Assembly: GCA_037179385.1 (NCBI GenBank)
Contig: CM074194.1
Coordinates: 4,295,001-4,359,000, forward strand
Length of the DNA stretch: 64,000 bases
Reading direction: 5' to 3'
DNA from: Holothuria scabra
Taxonomy: Eukaryota > Echinodermata > Holothuroidea > Aspidochirotida > Holothuriidae
A model generated the notes under the pieces. That model ran no database searches and was not told the DNA's origin. It was given only the letters and a program-made list of their open reading frames with translations. Positions 1-12,480 of the stretch are shown here, one piece after another (the first letter of the stretch is position 1; the number at the start of each line of letters is the position of its first letter). Made by a program: the position numbers and the translations under genes.

Positions 1-557
1 ACATTCCCTTCCATTACTTTCCACCTCCCTTAAAGATGTTTTCTGCTAATGATAAAAGGGGCGGGAAACACAGGTTTTGAGGGGCGGAAACTAACTGTAA
101 CCAGACCTACCCATCAGTTAGGCTACTAGGCTAGACATTTGGAATAGGTTTGGATATATCTCATTCTGTTCATCAGCTTTGCAAAAATTAAGATTAAGAG
201 TGCCATGCATAATCCTACCACTGCATAGGCCTAGCCTAGGCCTAGTATAAATTAATCAGGCTACAGAGTATATTTTTGTAAAAGGAGACTATTACAGGAT
301 GTAAGTTAGGCCTAGTCACTGAACGTGACCGTATAATCCACTCCTTCTAGTCACTCCTTACTACGGTCACTGGCCTACATGTACAAAGGTAACGATGTTT
401 TAAGCCGAAAAAACAAACTGAGCTCTAATTACGATGGTATGGTTCATAGAACAGATTTGAGTTAACATAAAGATTTTGAGCATTCTTAAAATACCACTTA
501 TACCTTCTGGAATGTTTAATACTAGGTGAATGCATAGCAAAAGGCAGGAAAAATGTG
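1..557. other. Non-coding stretch with AGGCCTA words
   Basis: No supportable gene. Short palindromic AGGCCTA/TAGGCCT words cluster around 115-135 and 227-246. Such words are common in echinoderm genomes as I know them, so they are weak support for the organism. The stretch ends at the 8-bp duplication that precedes the hAT-like element at 566. Confidence 0.5.
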
Positions 558-565
558 GTGCCATC

Positions 566-2171
566 TAGGGCTGTGCATTTTCGGTTTTAATTCACTATCC
601 GTTTAACCGATTTTATTAACCGGCGGTTAACCGTTTAACCGAAAATGACGTAATGTTCACACAACAACAAAAAGTCAACATTTCCAAAGAGCGCCATCAC
701 TTTTGTACAGGAAAGTGCAAGTCTAAAATGGCGCCGTAAGTCATGTTCGCCCATGTAAGTATGTGGCAAAAATGTTGGTATTTTTGCGCTGAGTTTATAT
801 CATCTTTCTACAGTAAAAACCCATCCCGCATTTACTGAAGCTTTCTTCAGACCACGTGCACTTTTTAACATTCCACCAACTGTTGTATTCCCGCCTGACC
901 CTATGTTATATTGTCAGTTATTTCATGAAACACTCCCACACCGCTGTTTTGATGCAGCTTGCTTGCGATGCAGTGTTCAATACATGTACAGCGCTCACGT
1001 GTGTGTCATAGTAGTGATCTGTACAATTGCACTGTAAACGGCCCACCAGCCGCAAACAGCACAACCAAGCCCTATTTTCCTGCATAAATTAAGGAATTTC
1101 CAGCATTCCTACCGTAAAGTTATTTACAGTAGGACTTATGGAATGTTATCATATAACGTCGTTACGAACGTAAACAATTACGCACGTGGTCCCATGCATG
1201 CGTATCTGTTTTTACCACTTAACAAGGGACCATGTTTTGCTCGATGACATCATATGCACACGATCTATTGCAAAATTTGAATTGCCTCTGCATTGTGATT
1301 GGTTCAAATACGTTGATTCTAAGCCAGCCAATCACAACTCGCGCCATCACCTATGGGATTTAGTGTGTGAAAATACCAGACCTCCAAACGAATTTCCCCA
1401 TTGAGTTTGCGTAATGACGATCGCACTTCCCAGGCTTACATAGCCCGCCTGTGCAGCCGGCCAAGCCCCGTGCTAAATTCACCAAAAAACGGCAGCACAA
1501 ATCTCTGCGTACTTGGATTTTTCGGGGGTCTGACTTAAGTGCATTTCATTTGCTGTTTATTTTGAAACAAGAAGGTAAGGTTTGGACAAGAAATGTACGG
1601 AGGTGTAGCATGATAAAATATTTCAATTAGCTACAGTGGGAAGACTTATTCAAATATACTTTTGTGCCCTAATCATGGTCTCGCTGAGGTTTTATTGCCG
1701 TAGAAACACAGGGCTTGGTAACTTTTGTTACAGCTCCCTGCTTGTCTTGTGGCTTTCTTTTCGCTTGGTAATCTCTCAAACATGCCGCTAATTTCTAAAG
1801 TTGTGCTTGGGTGTTGCTATTGAAGGGATTAGAAGACGAGCACAGGAAGTTCTGCCAATGAAAGTAACAATGGGTGTGCCACTTGTCACTCATCATAATG
1901 TACTTAATTCAGGGAGCTGCCGCCGAATTAATCCGTTCAATCGAACGGCCGATTTTAAAACTATTTTTACAGTTATTGTTCGAGCAATAATTTGTGAGAA
2001 ACTGACACTGTTTGTTGCACGATGTTTGTGTAACAGTTTACCAACAAAGCCATCCCGCGGCGACTGAGTTATTGGCAATACAAAAACGGTTAATCAATGA
2101 AGAGGAATGACGCATGAGTAACCGACGAGTCGGTCGGTTAACCGGTTAACCGATTAACCGTCACAGCCCTA
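566..2171. mobile_element. hAT-like DNA transposon with perfect 8-bp target duplication
   Basis: The element starts TAGGGCTGTG and ends CACAGCCCTA, a perfect 10-bp TIR, and is flanked on both sides by GTGCCATC (558-565 and 2172-2179). An 8-bp duplication with a YAGGG-type end is the hAT signature. Beside each end are repeats of GGTTAACCG (about 598-640 and 2125-2160), so the subterminal zones are rich in the palindrome GGTTAACC. The 1606-bp interior has only short frames (72 codons at 1186, 88 codons at 1801) with no transposase motif that I recognise, so it is probably non-autonomous or decayed. The middle carries CCAAT-type words (ATTGG near 1299, CCAATCA near 1328). The intact duplication suggests that both ends are complete. 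Confidence 0.9.
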
Positions 2172-2179
2172 GTGCCATC

Positions 2180-2980
2180 CTTCGAAGTAGCATCGACATC
2201 TTGATCGTCTGCTACTGTGTTGCATGATGGGAGGGACTTCCGCTCGACAAGCTATCGAAGATCAATTAGTAAGCGCGGCTAGTCAATACTTGTACTTCAT
2301 ATAGTAAGCTCTCTGTACATAACGAAATTGTACAGTCACTGCGTAGGCTTCCCCGTTTTATATGAGATCACATGACAAACACTGACTTCTTCGACTGAAA
2401 AATTACTCTGCACAGGCTTAACGTTACTCGCAGAATTATCCAGCCAAAATTTCCCTTTTAAAGGTCTTATTTCGTTAACAGACTTTTGTGGAAGGTGAAT
2501 GTGATGACAAAGATCATCTGTGGAAAGTTTGGTGAGAAAAGGTATCTTTTTGGGGACGTGAGGGATGCCTACTCACGCGCGAGTAGGCAAATGAGCTGTG
2601 TTTTTGTGTATACCGGGCAAGGGCCCAGAAATGAAGTGTACAGCATAGGAACGTAATGCTGGGTCCTGTTCAAGGGCTAGTTAGGCCTAACAAAAACATT
2701 ATACTAGGCTTATCATGAGTCGATCACCTAATAAAGTTTGTTACAACAAAAATATGAAAACATCGACAAAAATCGATAAAACTTGACAGTAATATTTTGG
2801 AATATGTCTTCTTTTTTGTGCTATATTTTGGTGTTATTTGGGCTGAGTAATCTTCAGAAAATGAATCTTGAAATGTAGGAGGCAGTGCAAGTAGCAATGT
2901 TTATGAAGTAATCATGAATCATAAAACTAACAAATAGAATCCTACAAATTACTACATTTAGGGCCAGATTTTGACATAAT
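2180..2980. other. Non-coding stretch with one strong hairpin
   Basis: No gene seen. At 2566-2589 the 9-bp arms TGCCTACTC and GAGTAGGCA flank the six bases ACGCGC, a perfect short hairpin. The rest is AT-rich single-copy-looking DNA. Confidence 0.4.
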
Positions 2981-3130
2981 CAGTGTTCTCCGCAGGTCAT
3001 TTTTTTGTGCGGTTGCTGTTGAGTGATCGCCGTCTTGGGGGAGGGGGTGTCCCCCCCTTTTTTGCTTCCAGAGGAGTGGCTAGATGCAATATGGTGCTAT
3101 CTTTGGTGCACGATTTGAAGTGAAAATAAA
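2981..3130 (+). repeat. Terminal fragment of a CAGTGTTCTCC-ended MITE
   Basis: The stretch opens CAGTGTTCTCCGCAGG followed by a T run, then a block reading TTGAGTGATCGCC with GGGGGAGGGG. The same TTGAGTGATCGCC block recurs near 21425. The inverted end AGTGGAGAACACTG occurs at 14755-14768, so this looks like one end of that family. I found no matching right end or target duplication here, so the right boundary is approximate. Confidence 0.5.
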
Positions 3131-4250
3131 TAAAAAAAATCTACTTTTTTAAGGAATGTTTTGACTTTATTCCTCATCTTTCAATAGAAGGCAGAGACAA
3201 AGATATGGGGCAAAACTAAAAGTTGGTCTCAAAACGATGGCCATGTTCTGAAACGCATAGATCTGCAATAAAAGAGTAAAAAAATTCAAAATGGCCGCCA
3301 ATTTGGCCTCGGATGACCTTTAAATTAGTGCCATTTTTTGGAACCACACGTTGTCCCCATATACCCAGTTTTGTTCAAATCGGACAAACTTGAAAAATTA
3401 GCTCAAATTATGCTAATTAGCTGCCCCCAGGGGTGTAACCATTCCTAAATTCGAATAAATATATAATTTACCAAACAAGCAATTCATTCTGACTCCTTTT
3501 TGGTTACTGTACAAAACCGCAAGTTTGTTCTGGAGCTTGCAGTTGTACATGGTTTGATTTTTGTGTTTGCACCTAACATTATTACCCACCATTTTATTTT
3601 TAGTAACTAAAATTTTGAGAAAAAAAAAGTACATGTTAACTAGGGTTAAACTGGTAAATTACTGTAGGGTGCAGTTCAAACACAGACCTAATTAATTCAA
3701 CCAAACATATAAAAATATTCCTTTGTATTGGAAGTTTATCTTATTTTCTCCCCACATGGGCCCAATGGGCGGGGATGGGTAGGTATACATGTTGTGGGCT
3801 AGCGGCTATCATTTTCTTCCTTTTTGCCCCTCCCCATTGTTCCCCTTTTATTTTTTCCTTATTAAAACTCTTGGATTAATGAAAAAAGAGCCATTAGTGT
3901 TACGTGATGCAACCACATCTTCAAATCAGTCCAAGTAGGCTATTAAAGCTGCAGGATCCAGACTGACACTATCCGTAATCATGATGGGGGTTGGGGGGTG
4001 TTTAATTTCCCCTGCCAAATCTCTGGTATTAACGAATTTTTGGCCATGCCTATAAAAGTAACATGGGTGAGAAACTCATCTTCAGGCCAGTCTAGGTTGG
4101 AGGGTCCAGCCACTGTTACCACTCTCAATCATAAACTGACTCATACTCAGGAGGGGTACAACATATGCACTTCCACCTCTTTGCCCTGCCTACCTTTCAT
4201 CCAGCCCCCTCCCTACCCCTGGCCTCCCTACTTCACTTCCCTTTTGATAG
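3131..4250. other. Non-coding stretch before the large TIR element
   Basis: No gene supported. A phrase AATGGCCGCCAATTTGGCC near 3291 resembles phrases common in dispersed invertebrate repeats. A 124-codon frame begins at 3998 but crosses the TIR of the element at 4253, so it is unlikely to be a gene. Confidence 0.4.
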
Positions 4251-4833
4251 TACAGTACCGATTCGTCGAGGTTAGCGCGATCGTCAAGTTGCGAATAGTC
4301 CAAGTTAGTCAAAGATCGTCAATGTACGTCAAAGCCCAAAGTTTCCCAAATGCCCAAACTGAGACCATCTAATTTGACGATGTTGGAAATGTTCGTCAAA
4401 AATCGTCAAGATTAAATAAAAACAGCCGCACAATAGCTTGCGGTTGTTTGGTAATAAGCTTTGCGGTTTACTACTTGCGACATTTTTACCGACAACACGA
4501 CAAAAGAAACAAAAGACCACAGCTGAATAGCAGTCTAATTCCCTTCACTTGTCAGCTCCACGCGCACGGCGTAGTTGAAAAGATTTTATATTTTTGGCAA
4601 AGCACATTTTAAGTACACAGAAATCAGTTAGCTTCCTTGGCGATCGTAAAGTATTGGCTTCCATCTTTGGGTGCACGTCACAACATCCCAGAAGTGCATG
4701 CAGATTGTCTTCAAAAATTTTGCATTCCTCATTTAAATCGCCACTTTTTATTTTTAGATCGTAAAAGTCATCGTGGCCTTTCTTCAATGTTTGTTTTGCA
4801 CCTTCATTGCATTTTTCCCTATTGCTGTTTTAC

Positions 4834-6510
4834 TAGGGTTTCACGGTACCACTGATAATTGGTACCGTCGGTACCGCCACAAATGGTACGGGTATTACCG
4901 TAGTACCGGTACCAGAAGAGTAAAAAAGTAGGATTTTTATCACATGCAAAATATGTGTAAAAATACCATGCATTGACATAAGTGAAGTCTTCTGATAATC
5001 CCTGCCTCCCGTTTCAGTATTTTTATAACATTTAGTCACCCCACACTAAACAAATCGGCAAACAAAAAAAGAAATAACCTCTCTGCAAATTTAGCGTCCG
5101 ATAATTTCGGGACATACAATAAATTAGCTCCGCACGTCCGCACCGGAGCTAGACCCCACAAGATGACAAGAGCACTCAGGATTGTAATGAAGATTGCAAA
5201 AATAATTTCTGCAAATAATAACAACCCCCCGCCTAAAGTATAACCAAAAGTTATTAAGTAGAACTTTACAAAAATATTTCCATAAAAGACTGATTCATCA
5301 AGCTTTCTTCCCGCCGAGTTATCGCTATCAAAAGTAAATCAAAGTGCTTCAAGATTGAATTTACGAATGCATCGCGCAGCAATCCCTTGTACAATAACAC
5401 TATACTGTTCTTCAGTACATAGAGCAATACAACAAAGCAAGTGAGTTGATCAGTTGAACTGCACACGCGAGCCAATGATTTAAGCGGGATTTACTGTGTG
5501 TTCAGTCCCATTGCTTCACCGTGTTACAGTAATTTCTGAAAGAACGTTCGTTGCCTTCGTAGTTTTTCTCCCACAGACATAGACAGTGGACATTATGGAA
5601 CGGTCCCACTGAATCACTGTGTTAAAATCAGAAATCGTCGATGCAACGTTCATGTCAGAGCTTGCAATGCTATGATTCTTTGTCTGCTTACAACGAATTT
5701 TGCACTCGTATAATGTTGTGTGCTATCGTAATCAAAGTGAATTTTATCAATCAACGCATGGTATCTTTTCGCAATACACCATGTGAAAGCATTTGCTGAT
5801 GAGCAGCGATCGTTCGGGGGTTGCGCAGAATGTCAAAAGAAAGCAAGGGCCCTGTTAGTGTGGAAGGTACTAGTTCTGCGAAAGTAACGTTAAACAGCAC
5901 TTTCCGAAATTCATAGGGGTATTTGTGACTGAAATAGCGCAAAACGATTATCAAGTGAATGTTTCCTGTTTGTATTGCAATCCTTAGACACACCGCGCAT
6001 TTATCAAATGGGTTTTTGTTTCATTCAAGTATCATTCAAATTCAATTCTTTATTTTGGAGAAAAGATTTTCACCGCAAAGTTGACTAATCGTGTCCGTCT
6101 AAATTCACAATGTGAAGGCGCGGGCGAAGCCAGCGCTGGCAGGGATCGTTCTGAGATTGCGCAGAATGTCGATAAAAAGCAAGTTCCTTTTTAGTGTGGA
6201 TGGTGCTAGTTCTGTGAAAGTAACGTTACACGGCAATTTCCGAAATTCTTAAGGGGGATTTGTGACTGAAATGGTGCAAAATGATTATCAAGTGACTATT
6301 CCCTGTTTATATTATAATGTTTAGAGACACAATGCATTTATCAAATGGACGTTTGTTACATTTTAGTATCATTCTTATTTAAATGCTATAATTTTGAGAA
6401 AAGATTTTCACCTTACAGTTGAGTACCGAGTCTCCACGATACTTCGGTACCTTTAGGTTGGTGGTACCGTACCGGTACTTACGGAAATACCGGTATACCG
6501 TGAAACCTTA
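4834..6510. mobile_element. Nested hAT-like transposon with perfect 8-bp duplication
   Basis: It starts TAGGGTTTCACGGTACC and ends GGTATACCGTGAAACCTTA, and is flanked by TGTTTTAC at 4826-4833 and 6511-6518. The subterminal zones are packed with GGTACCG/CGGTACC words (4844-4915 and 6420-6500). Length is 1677 bp. The frames inside are at most 80 codons and show no hAT catalytic motif, so it is likely non-autonomous. It sits inside the 4253-13095 element and therefore inserted later. Its right half contains a diverged direct duplication of about 280 bp. Confidence 0.9.
5803..6423 (+). repeat. Diverged 280-bp direct duplication inside the nested hAT
   Basis: About 5803-6084 and 6142-6423 align throughout. 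Both carry GCGCAGAATGTC, then GAAAGTAACGTTA, TTTGTGACTGAAAT, GATTATCAAGTGA and GAGAAAAGATTTTCACC in the same order, with scattered substitutions. The 57-bp spacer between the copies is GC-richer. Confidence 0.8.
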
Positions 6511-6697
6511 TGTTTTACCAGCATACTTGTTTGGTAAGGCGTTTTGTTTTTGATTTTTTTTTTCGCGCAAACATTCTGGTCATTAAGTTACAGGTGTCAG
6601 GAAATCCAAATCTTTTCAGAAATCGTGTTCAGTCGCTCCATACAGCTTTTGGTTATTTTTTTGCTTGCATGCTTTGGGTTTTTTGTTGTTTTTTCTT

Positions 6698-6720
6698 GTT
6701 CTTCTTCTTCTTCTTCTTTT
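6698..6720 (+). repeat. TTC microsatellite
   Basis: A short TTC tract of about seven units, followed by T-rich sequence. It creates the spurious overlapping frames that begin at 6510 and 6544. Confidence 0.85.
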
Positions 6721-6840
6721 TTCTTATGCATGTGTGCCTTTCAGTTTTTGACAATCGTGGAAAACTTGAAAGCGATTATTGTTGTGTTCATATTCTGGGA
6801 ATACACTTCAGTTCCCCAACACAAAAGTTAGAAATGAACT

Positions 6841-8360
6841 TTGGGGGAAAGTAAACATATACACAACTGTTTCCAGTTCGTGGATTTACTAGCAAATCTA
6901 ACCTTGCAAGCAGGAAACCGCTGACTTGTACACTAGCGTTAAAAAGAACAAGTGGGTATATTTTCTCCCTTATTACCCCATACTCACTGTTAACCCAATG
7001 ATCTCGCCGAATTCCTCCATTGCATGTTAGACTAGAGCCTAGCTATGTACATATAAATAAACCGAACACATGGTTAGCAAGAGTACTTAGCTTAGTTTAC
7101 CCAGCTTTTGCCGAGAATTTCCCCGCAAAGATGATCAATATTGCACTAGTCTGCTCTCCAACCTGTGCCGTCGGCCGGTAAGCCGACAGTTTTATCGGAC
7201 AAAACGATAGATCCAACTAATTATCGAGAGAAAATTGAAGAAAGGCCCGAGAAGAACAGCAAAAATTTCTTACTGTTGCTTCATATAAAATACTAAGAAA
7301 CAAGCTGCAAACGGGCAGAATGTATCGCTTAAATGAGTAACTTTCACTTTTACACAAAATAAAAAACCTCTTGGTCAAACCATCGATTAAAAAAGAATTT
7401 TTTTAAGTTTTCCAGAAGTACCCCCGACTCTCGGTAAAGGGTCAAGCCGCTAAACCAAACCACTGTGTAATGCATCGCGAATGGGTGTACCATCGGTTCT
7501 TCCCTCTTTCTGCCCGTAAAGGAAATGCCATCTATCATTAATGTTTAAGCCTACCTTATGCAGCATAATTTTATATTCTGTGCCTCTGTTTTTTTATAAT
7601 TCGAAGTATTAATCCTGCAAGTTGTGCCTTTAACCGTATTAGGCCTGTTACATGGACGGTTCCCAAAGCATAATGGAAATAATCTCTTCGCAATAAATAT
7701 TTACACAGAACTCGTGGAGCCAGTTGCAAAATAAAGTTATAAGGCCCGTCTCGTATTAACACAGGACCCACTATATCTCCGCATCGGTGCAATTAGTGTT
7801 GCAAATTTCTGCACGGAGGTGACAGCTCTTTGACCTCCGTCAAAAACAGTGCTTAGGAATTCGTTTCCCTTTTTAAAGTTTTTGTAAATTGCACAAACCG
7901 TTTTCGGTGAATTATTCTTTGAACCATATGTCGAAGCAATTAAAACCTCCCCCTTTGTAACCGATGTTGACAAATTGGACTCGCCTTGATCTGCCGACCA
8001 ATCACGCGCATATTTATCACGTACACAGAATAACTCATTTGCATGTGCAAAAATAACTACTGACGTATATGGCGCCCAAACTCAATCACCGCGAGGTTCA
8101 CGTGGCCATGCTTGAGAATGAGATAACTGGACTCGTTCGTACTGTTTCAATGCTGCTATACTGTAGGACCGCAGTACACTCAAAATCATGTCCCAACATG
8201 TTTTAAGACAATACTGCATGGTCCTGCACGGCTGTACAGTTTGTTTTTAGCTTCCGGAGGTTCCACGTAAAACACACCTACGCATTTATCCCGCCAATGA
8301 ACGTGGCGTAAAACGTCATGTGCTTCGCCGTGACAACAATTACAGCAAATCAGCGTTGAG
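6841..8360. other. Interior of the large TIR element, no gene seen
   Basis: Only short frames (at most 78 codons), none recognised. The words GTCGGC and GCCGAC occur in small palindromes near 7170-7190 and again near 8406-8432. An octamer ATTTGCAT lies near 8037. Confidence 0.4.
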
Positions 8361-8367
8361 CGTTAGT

Positions 8368-8396
8368 GGGACTTTCCAATGACGTAACCAATCCCT
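8368..8396 (+). promoter_or_regulatory. Candidate kappaB / CRE-like / CCAAT cluster
   Basis: GGGACTTTCC (8368-8377) is a textbook kappaB word. It is followed by TGACGTAA (8380-8387), a CRE/ATF-like word, and then CCAAT. All three lie within 29 bp in a comparatively CpG-rich stretch (8280-8450). This may be a promoter or enhancer carried by the large TIR element, but no transcribed frame can be linked to it. Chance occurrence is possible. Confidence 0.35.
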
Positions 8397-8793
8397 GTTT
8401 CTCAGGCCGACACAGCCCGCTCGAGCTGTCGGCCACTTGTACGACTCGCTCCCTAGTTTAATCGTGCACACTTTGTATGCAAGTAAAATTCAGTGTAGAA
8501 GTATTTACGAAGCACCGTTCAGTAGATCAGTTGTTTTCGTTTAAATGCATGGACCAAGTCAGCGTGTACTGAAGTTGGTCTCAAGAAAAACTGGAATGTT
8601 TGTAACAGATAGATTTGGTGGAGTGATGTGGGGCAATAAAATTATACAGAAAGATCTGTCAGAAACGATTGGATACTATTGCTTCGGTCAATGTGGTTAT
8701 CGTTCATTTTTGTGAAGGTGGGTGGGTGGGTTGGGGGTTGTAAACAGCTACGAGTTCCAAGTTTCACAGGGTCGTAACCAGTGGGGTGGTCAG

Positions 8794-8949
8794 CAGGCAC
8801 GGATTCAGACATTTCAAAAGGAGGACCTGACTTATGAGAAAGCAGGGTTGTGAGGGAGTTGCTCTGCTCAAATTTCCCGTTTGTTTTGTTGTTGATTTGA
8901 CGAAAGGGAGATTTAGCGGATAAAGTCCCCCCTCTTGGATCCGCGCCTG
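8794..8949. mobile_element. Short MITE-like element with CAGGCRCGGATYCA ends
   Basis: It starts CAGGCACGGATTCAGA and ends TTGGATCCGCGCCTG, whose inverse is CAGGCGCGGATCCAA. These ends resemble the CAGTGGCGGATCCAG family at 58468-60434. No 8-bp duplication is clear (flanks GTGGTCAG and GGCAGAAA), so the boundaries or integrity are uncertain. Confidence 0.5.
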
Positions 8950-9155
8950 GGCAGAAAAATCGGGTAGGGAAGAAAGGCAGGAAAGAGAGGAAAAGAAGGG
9001 GCCACTGGTACGGATTCGGGAACCTCTTGAGCTTTGTCCCCCCTACCAGACGGCCAAAACGGACTGTTTACACCCTTGGTGTTTTCGGGAAAGCGCCCAT
9101 AGTTTCTATGTCCATGCCTCGCGTGCGTGCATCCACTATAAATTCTTCCTGCTTC

Positions 9156-9430
9156 AGGTGCGCAAATCCCAGGGGGGCAAGGGGGGCCTTGGCCCCCTGC
9201 AAGTGAAGAAGTGGGTGGAAAATTGTAATTTAGCCCCCCCCCCCAAAAAAACCTGAGTAGACCTAAAAATACGGTCACCTTTTTTCGGTTTTTCTCGTTT
9301 AAAACAGTTTTTCTGAAGCTTTCGAAATGCTAGAACACAAGAGCTTCCGGGGGCTTCGCCCCCTGAAACCCCCACAGGGGCTTCGCGCTCGCGGTGCCCG
9401 CCAGGAGTGCACAGTTTAATACTCATGGGC
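9156..9430. repeat. GC-rich repeat fragment with GGGGGCTTCGCCCCC hairpin
   Basis: Contains runs of G and C, a perfect hairpin GGGGG-CTTCG-CCCCC at 9349-9363, and the phrase GAGCTTCCGGGGGCTTC. The inverse of that phrase recurs inside the MITE at 52206-52526 (near 52335), so the two are probably related. The ends are not resolved. Confidence 0.5.
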
Positions 9431-11140
9431 ACATCATAAGCATTTTCGTCCCCCTCCCCCACTCTCAAACAGAGATTTGGGCCCCTGTCCTACTTTACAG
9501 GTTACAGCCTATCTAGGTTTGTAGATGTCCAAGCCCACACCCGCAGCCAGACAAATGTACCGAAGAGTGGCCAATACTTTCCAAGGGGCATTTTTTTCAG
9601 GGGATGGGGGCACGTGTTCAAATGAACGACGTCCCCAACAAAGTCCCGCGCGGGCCTTTTGGTTTTGCAGGATATGTAAAACCCAAGCCAAGAAAATAAA
9701 TGGCACGGTGACACGACCTACATCTGCAACAAGTACGGCGCCAAACGTATGACAAATTCTTGACAAACGTAGAAGATTCTAGACAGCCCTCGCGTCATCT
9801 AGTCTACTCGGCGGTAAACATCAAACAGGTGAGCATGAGAACACAGGTCATTCACCCAGCTGCACAAAATGGTAACATACTGTATGATTGACAGATTCCT
9901 CGATGTTTTTGAACCCTGGGAAAACGGGACTCAAGCATTTGTTTCAAACATTGGAGACAGCGTAAAAACAAGTTGTGCTTTTTAAATCGGCAGTTAGTGA
10001 GCGTAAAGCTTGTTGTGGAACAAATTCCCAACAGTTAGCCTAGGCAATCGAAGTTGGTCTACTGAATATTTGGCTATACTGATACACCTTAAATGGATTT
10101 TATTGGGATATATAACCTTTCTGTGTGGAATAAAAAACTTTTACAAAGGTAAGACACTTTCCGTTTAGCATGCGTAATAAACCCGGGTTTGTTTAGGCTT
10201 GCGGGAAGAAATGCAAGGTCCCTCGTTGGGTGGACTACATAGGACGGGGGACATGGGACTAGATAGAGCGCGGAGAGGGCGCACCAGGACCAGGCTTTTA
10301 ACGGGGATGCTCAGCCTTCTCCCACTTGGCGTGGGATTTAAGAGTCCTGCGGTAGGGCCGCTGGTAGTGTACGGAGGCAGAACACTGTACTGCGGTCAAG
10401 GGGGGGGGGTTGGAGTCAAGCGCTGGGGCGATAACAAAAATTAGGCATAAGTAATGCAGTTAAGTTTCCTAAAATGACACCAGAATTGGGGCTTACTGTT
10501 GGGAACATCTGCAATTCTCGGAACATCTAACCCAGGAAATAACGAACCTTGTAACCATTGCCAAATCATTGAGACATACGAAAACGGGGAACATCGAACC
10601 TCGGGAAGATCGGGTAGGCCCCGTAAGGGGGGGGGGACATTACCCTTAAAATAACAGCCAACTAATCCATTTTTTACTTAATTCGAAAAACTCTCTGTAG
10701 ACTAGGGTCGGTACGATATTATAATGCATTGGATTCTATTCGAAAAACGATCACAAGATCGACGCTGTTATTATATTATTTTTCCCTGTTGGAACAACTG
10801 CACTACAACAAACTTCTTTTATCTTGTGAAAATAACGAAAACCTAACAGTTTAAGAGCCCGTTTGGTTTCTTCTTTCCTTTGCATGTGTTGGAGCCTAAA
10901 ACAATTCACAGCATTTCAATAAATATTGGAAGAACTAGTAGAGCTGCAACTTCCTTAAGAGAGAATACTTTATACTTAAAAAAAAAAAAAAACTTCTTAA
11001 GCTTAGCAGGATTTGCTCGCAATCAGAATTTTTACGCGAGTTTGGAATTTTTCAAATATTTTTGGCTGTTAAGGGCCATTTCAAACATACAGAAACATTT
11101 TCACACGTAAAGTTAAGAACTTGTACAACTCGTCGGATTT
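9431..11140. other. Interior of the large TIR element, no gene seen
   Basis: Overlapping frames on both strands at 9502-9766 are shadows of one another with no recognised domain. G runs occur at 10400-10409 and 10627-10636, and an A run near 10980. Confidence 0.4.
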
Positions 11141-11144
11141 TTTT

Positions 11145-12480
11145 CTTCCTGTCGGAATCCGAACCCATCTTGAGCTAGTGGGAGAATTTCCAGAGCTCCT
11201 CTTCAACTTTTGAAAATCTTTGTTGTATTAACAGATTAAGGGAAAATCAGCACAGGTCATTTGGAATATTTGAGCTCGATAGGCCTTTTCTAACTGTTTG
11301 AAGCTTTGTTGCAGTTTGGAAAGCTCCCCATAAATAACGGTGTAAAACAAACCAAACAAAGTCGCGATCAAATTCCTAAATCTCCGTTTTGAAAAAGAAA
11401 AAACACCCAGAGAGAAATGTCACAAGCATCCCTTACAGAGGAAGAATGTAAGACAAAAAAATTTTGAAATACTAAATCGAAATTGAATTTTTCAAATGCA
11501 CCGGCCTATCTTTACTCCTTATAGATAATGTCTCTCACGATAAGGTATACAGCTAGGGGGATGAAGAATGTATCACCTAAAACATAACGATAAAATTTTC
11601 GATCGGAATTCTCTTTCTTCCTTTGACTGCCTGCGCGATTTAAATCTTCTCAATTTTGTGACTAGTAACCTTTAACAACTCCTCAGATATTTTTTGTCAT
11701 GTTCAAACCGGGAAACATTCTTGCGCGAGCAGGAGAACTTGCAGATCCCTTCCTTAACTTTTGGAATCTCCGTTGTAAAAAGGAAACATCGCACAAGTCA
11801 TTTGGAATATTTCAGCTTGATGATGTTTTTCTGCATGTTTGAAGCCCATTGCCCTTTGGAAAACTGCAGACATCCTTCCATACAAAATGGGATAAAACAA
11901 ACAAAACCCTTATCAAATTCTTAAATCTCTGTTTTGAAAGAAAAAAAAAAAAACGCACTAACATACACCCCAGAGAGGTTGTCAGAGGCACTCCTTACGG
12001 ACATGCAGAGTAAGAATGTAGGAAATACAAATTTTTTCATGAATATCGATCGCATTTGACTGTTTGATGTACCGGCTCATCCTCACCCCTTGTGTCTCTC
12101 ACGATAAGGCATTCGGCTTGAGGGAGGGAGAATTTATCACCGACAACATAACGAAGAAGTTTTCAAATGATCAGGATTATTTTTCTTTCTTTTGATTGTC
12201 GGAATTATTTCTGAGCGATTAAAACCTTCAGGTCGGAACCGGGAAACATTTTTTGCAAGAGCAGAACAACTTTCAGACCCCCTTCTTAACTTTTGAAAAT
12301 CTCCATTATGATAAAAAGAATTTCAAAAAATTGTACGTTTCATTTAGAAGATTTGAGGTTGATCGGGATTTGATATGTTTGAAGCTTCCTACGCTTTGGA
12401 AAACTCTGTTCACTACAGTAGCTCCTGAAAATCTCCGTTTTGAAAAAAGAGAAACCACACCTTTAATGATCTTGCATAGG
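11145..12480 (+). repeat. Tandem array of about 550-bp units, roughly 2.4 copies
   Basis: Three diverged units start near 11145, 11700 and 12235. Each opens with a phrase like CCGGGAAACATT, followed by CTTAACTTTTG, an AATCTCCGTT/ATCTCCATT word, TTTGAAG-C, CTTTGGAAA and AATCTCYGTTTTGAAA. Units 1 and 2 also share TGTCTCTCACGATAAGG and CATAACGA. The third unit stops after about 240 bp. The units are clearly homologous but well diverged, so this is an old array. It lies wholly inside the large TIR element. Confidence 0.8.

Noticed and set aside
3998..4372. 124-codon plus-strand frame
   Set aside because: Crosses the left TIR of the large element at 4253; proline-rich part comes from C-rich DNA.
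6510..6854. Membrane-like frames rich in F and S
   Set aside because: Produced by the TTC microsatellite and neighbouring T runs.
9502..9766. Three overlapping frames on both strands
   Set aside because: Mutual shadows in moderately GC-rich repeat DNA with no recognised protein.
11145..12480. CRISPR-like array
   Set aside because: Units are about 550 bp, diverged, and without short identical repeats; the window is eukaryotic in character.
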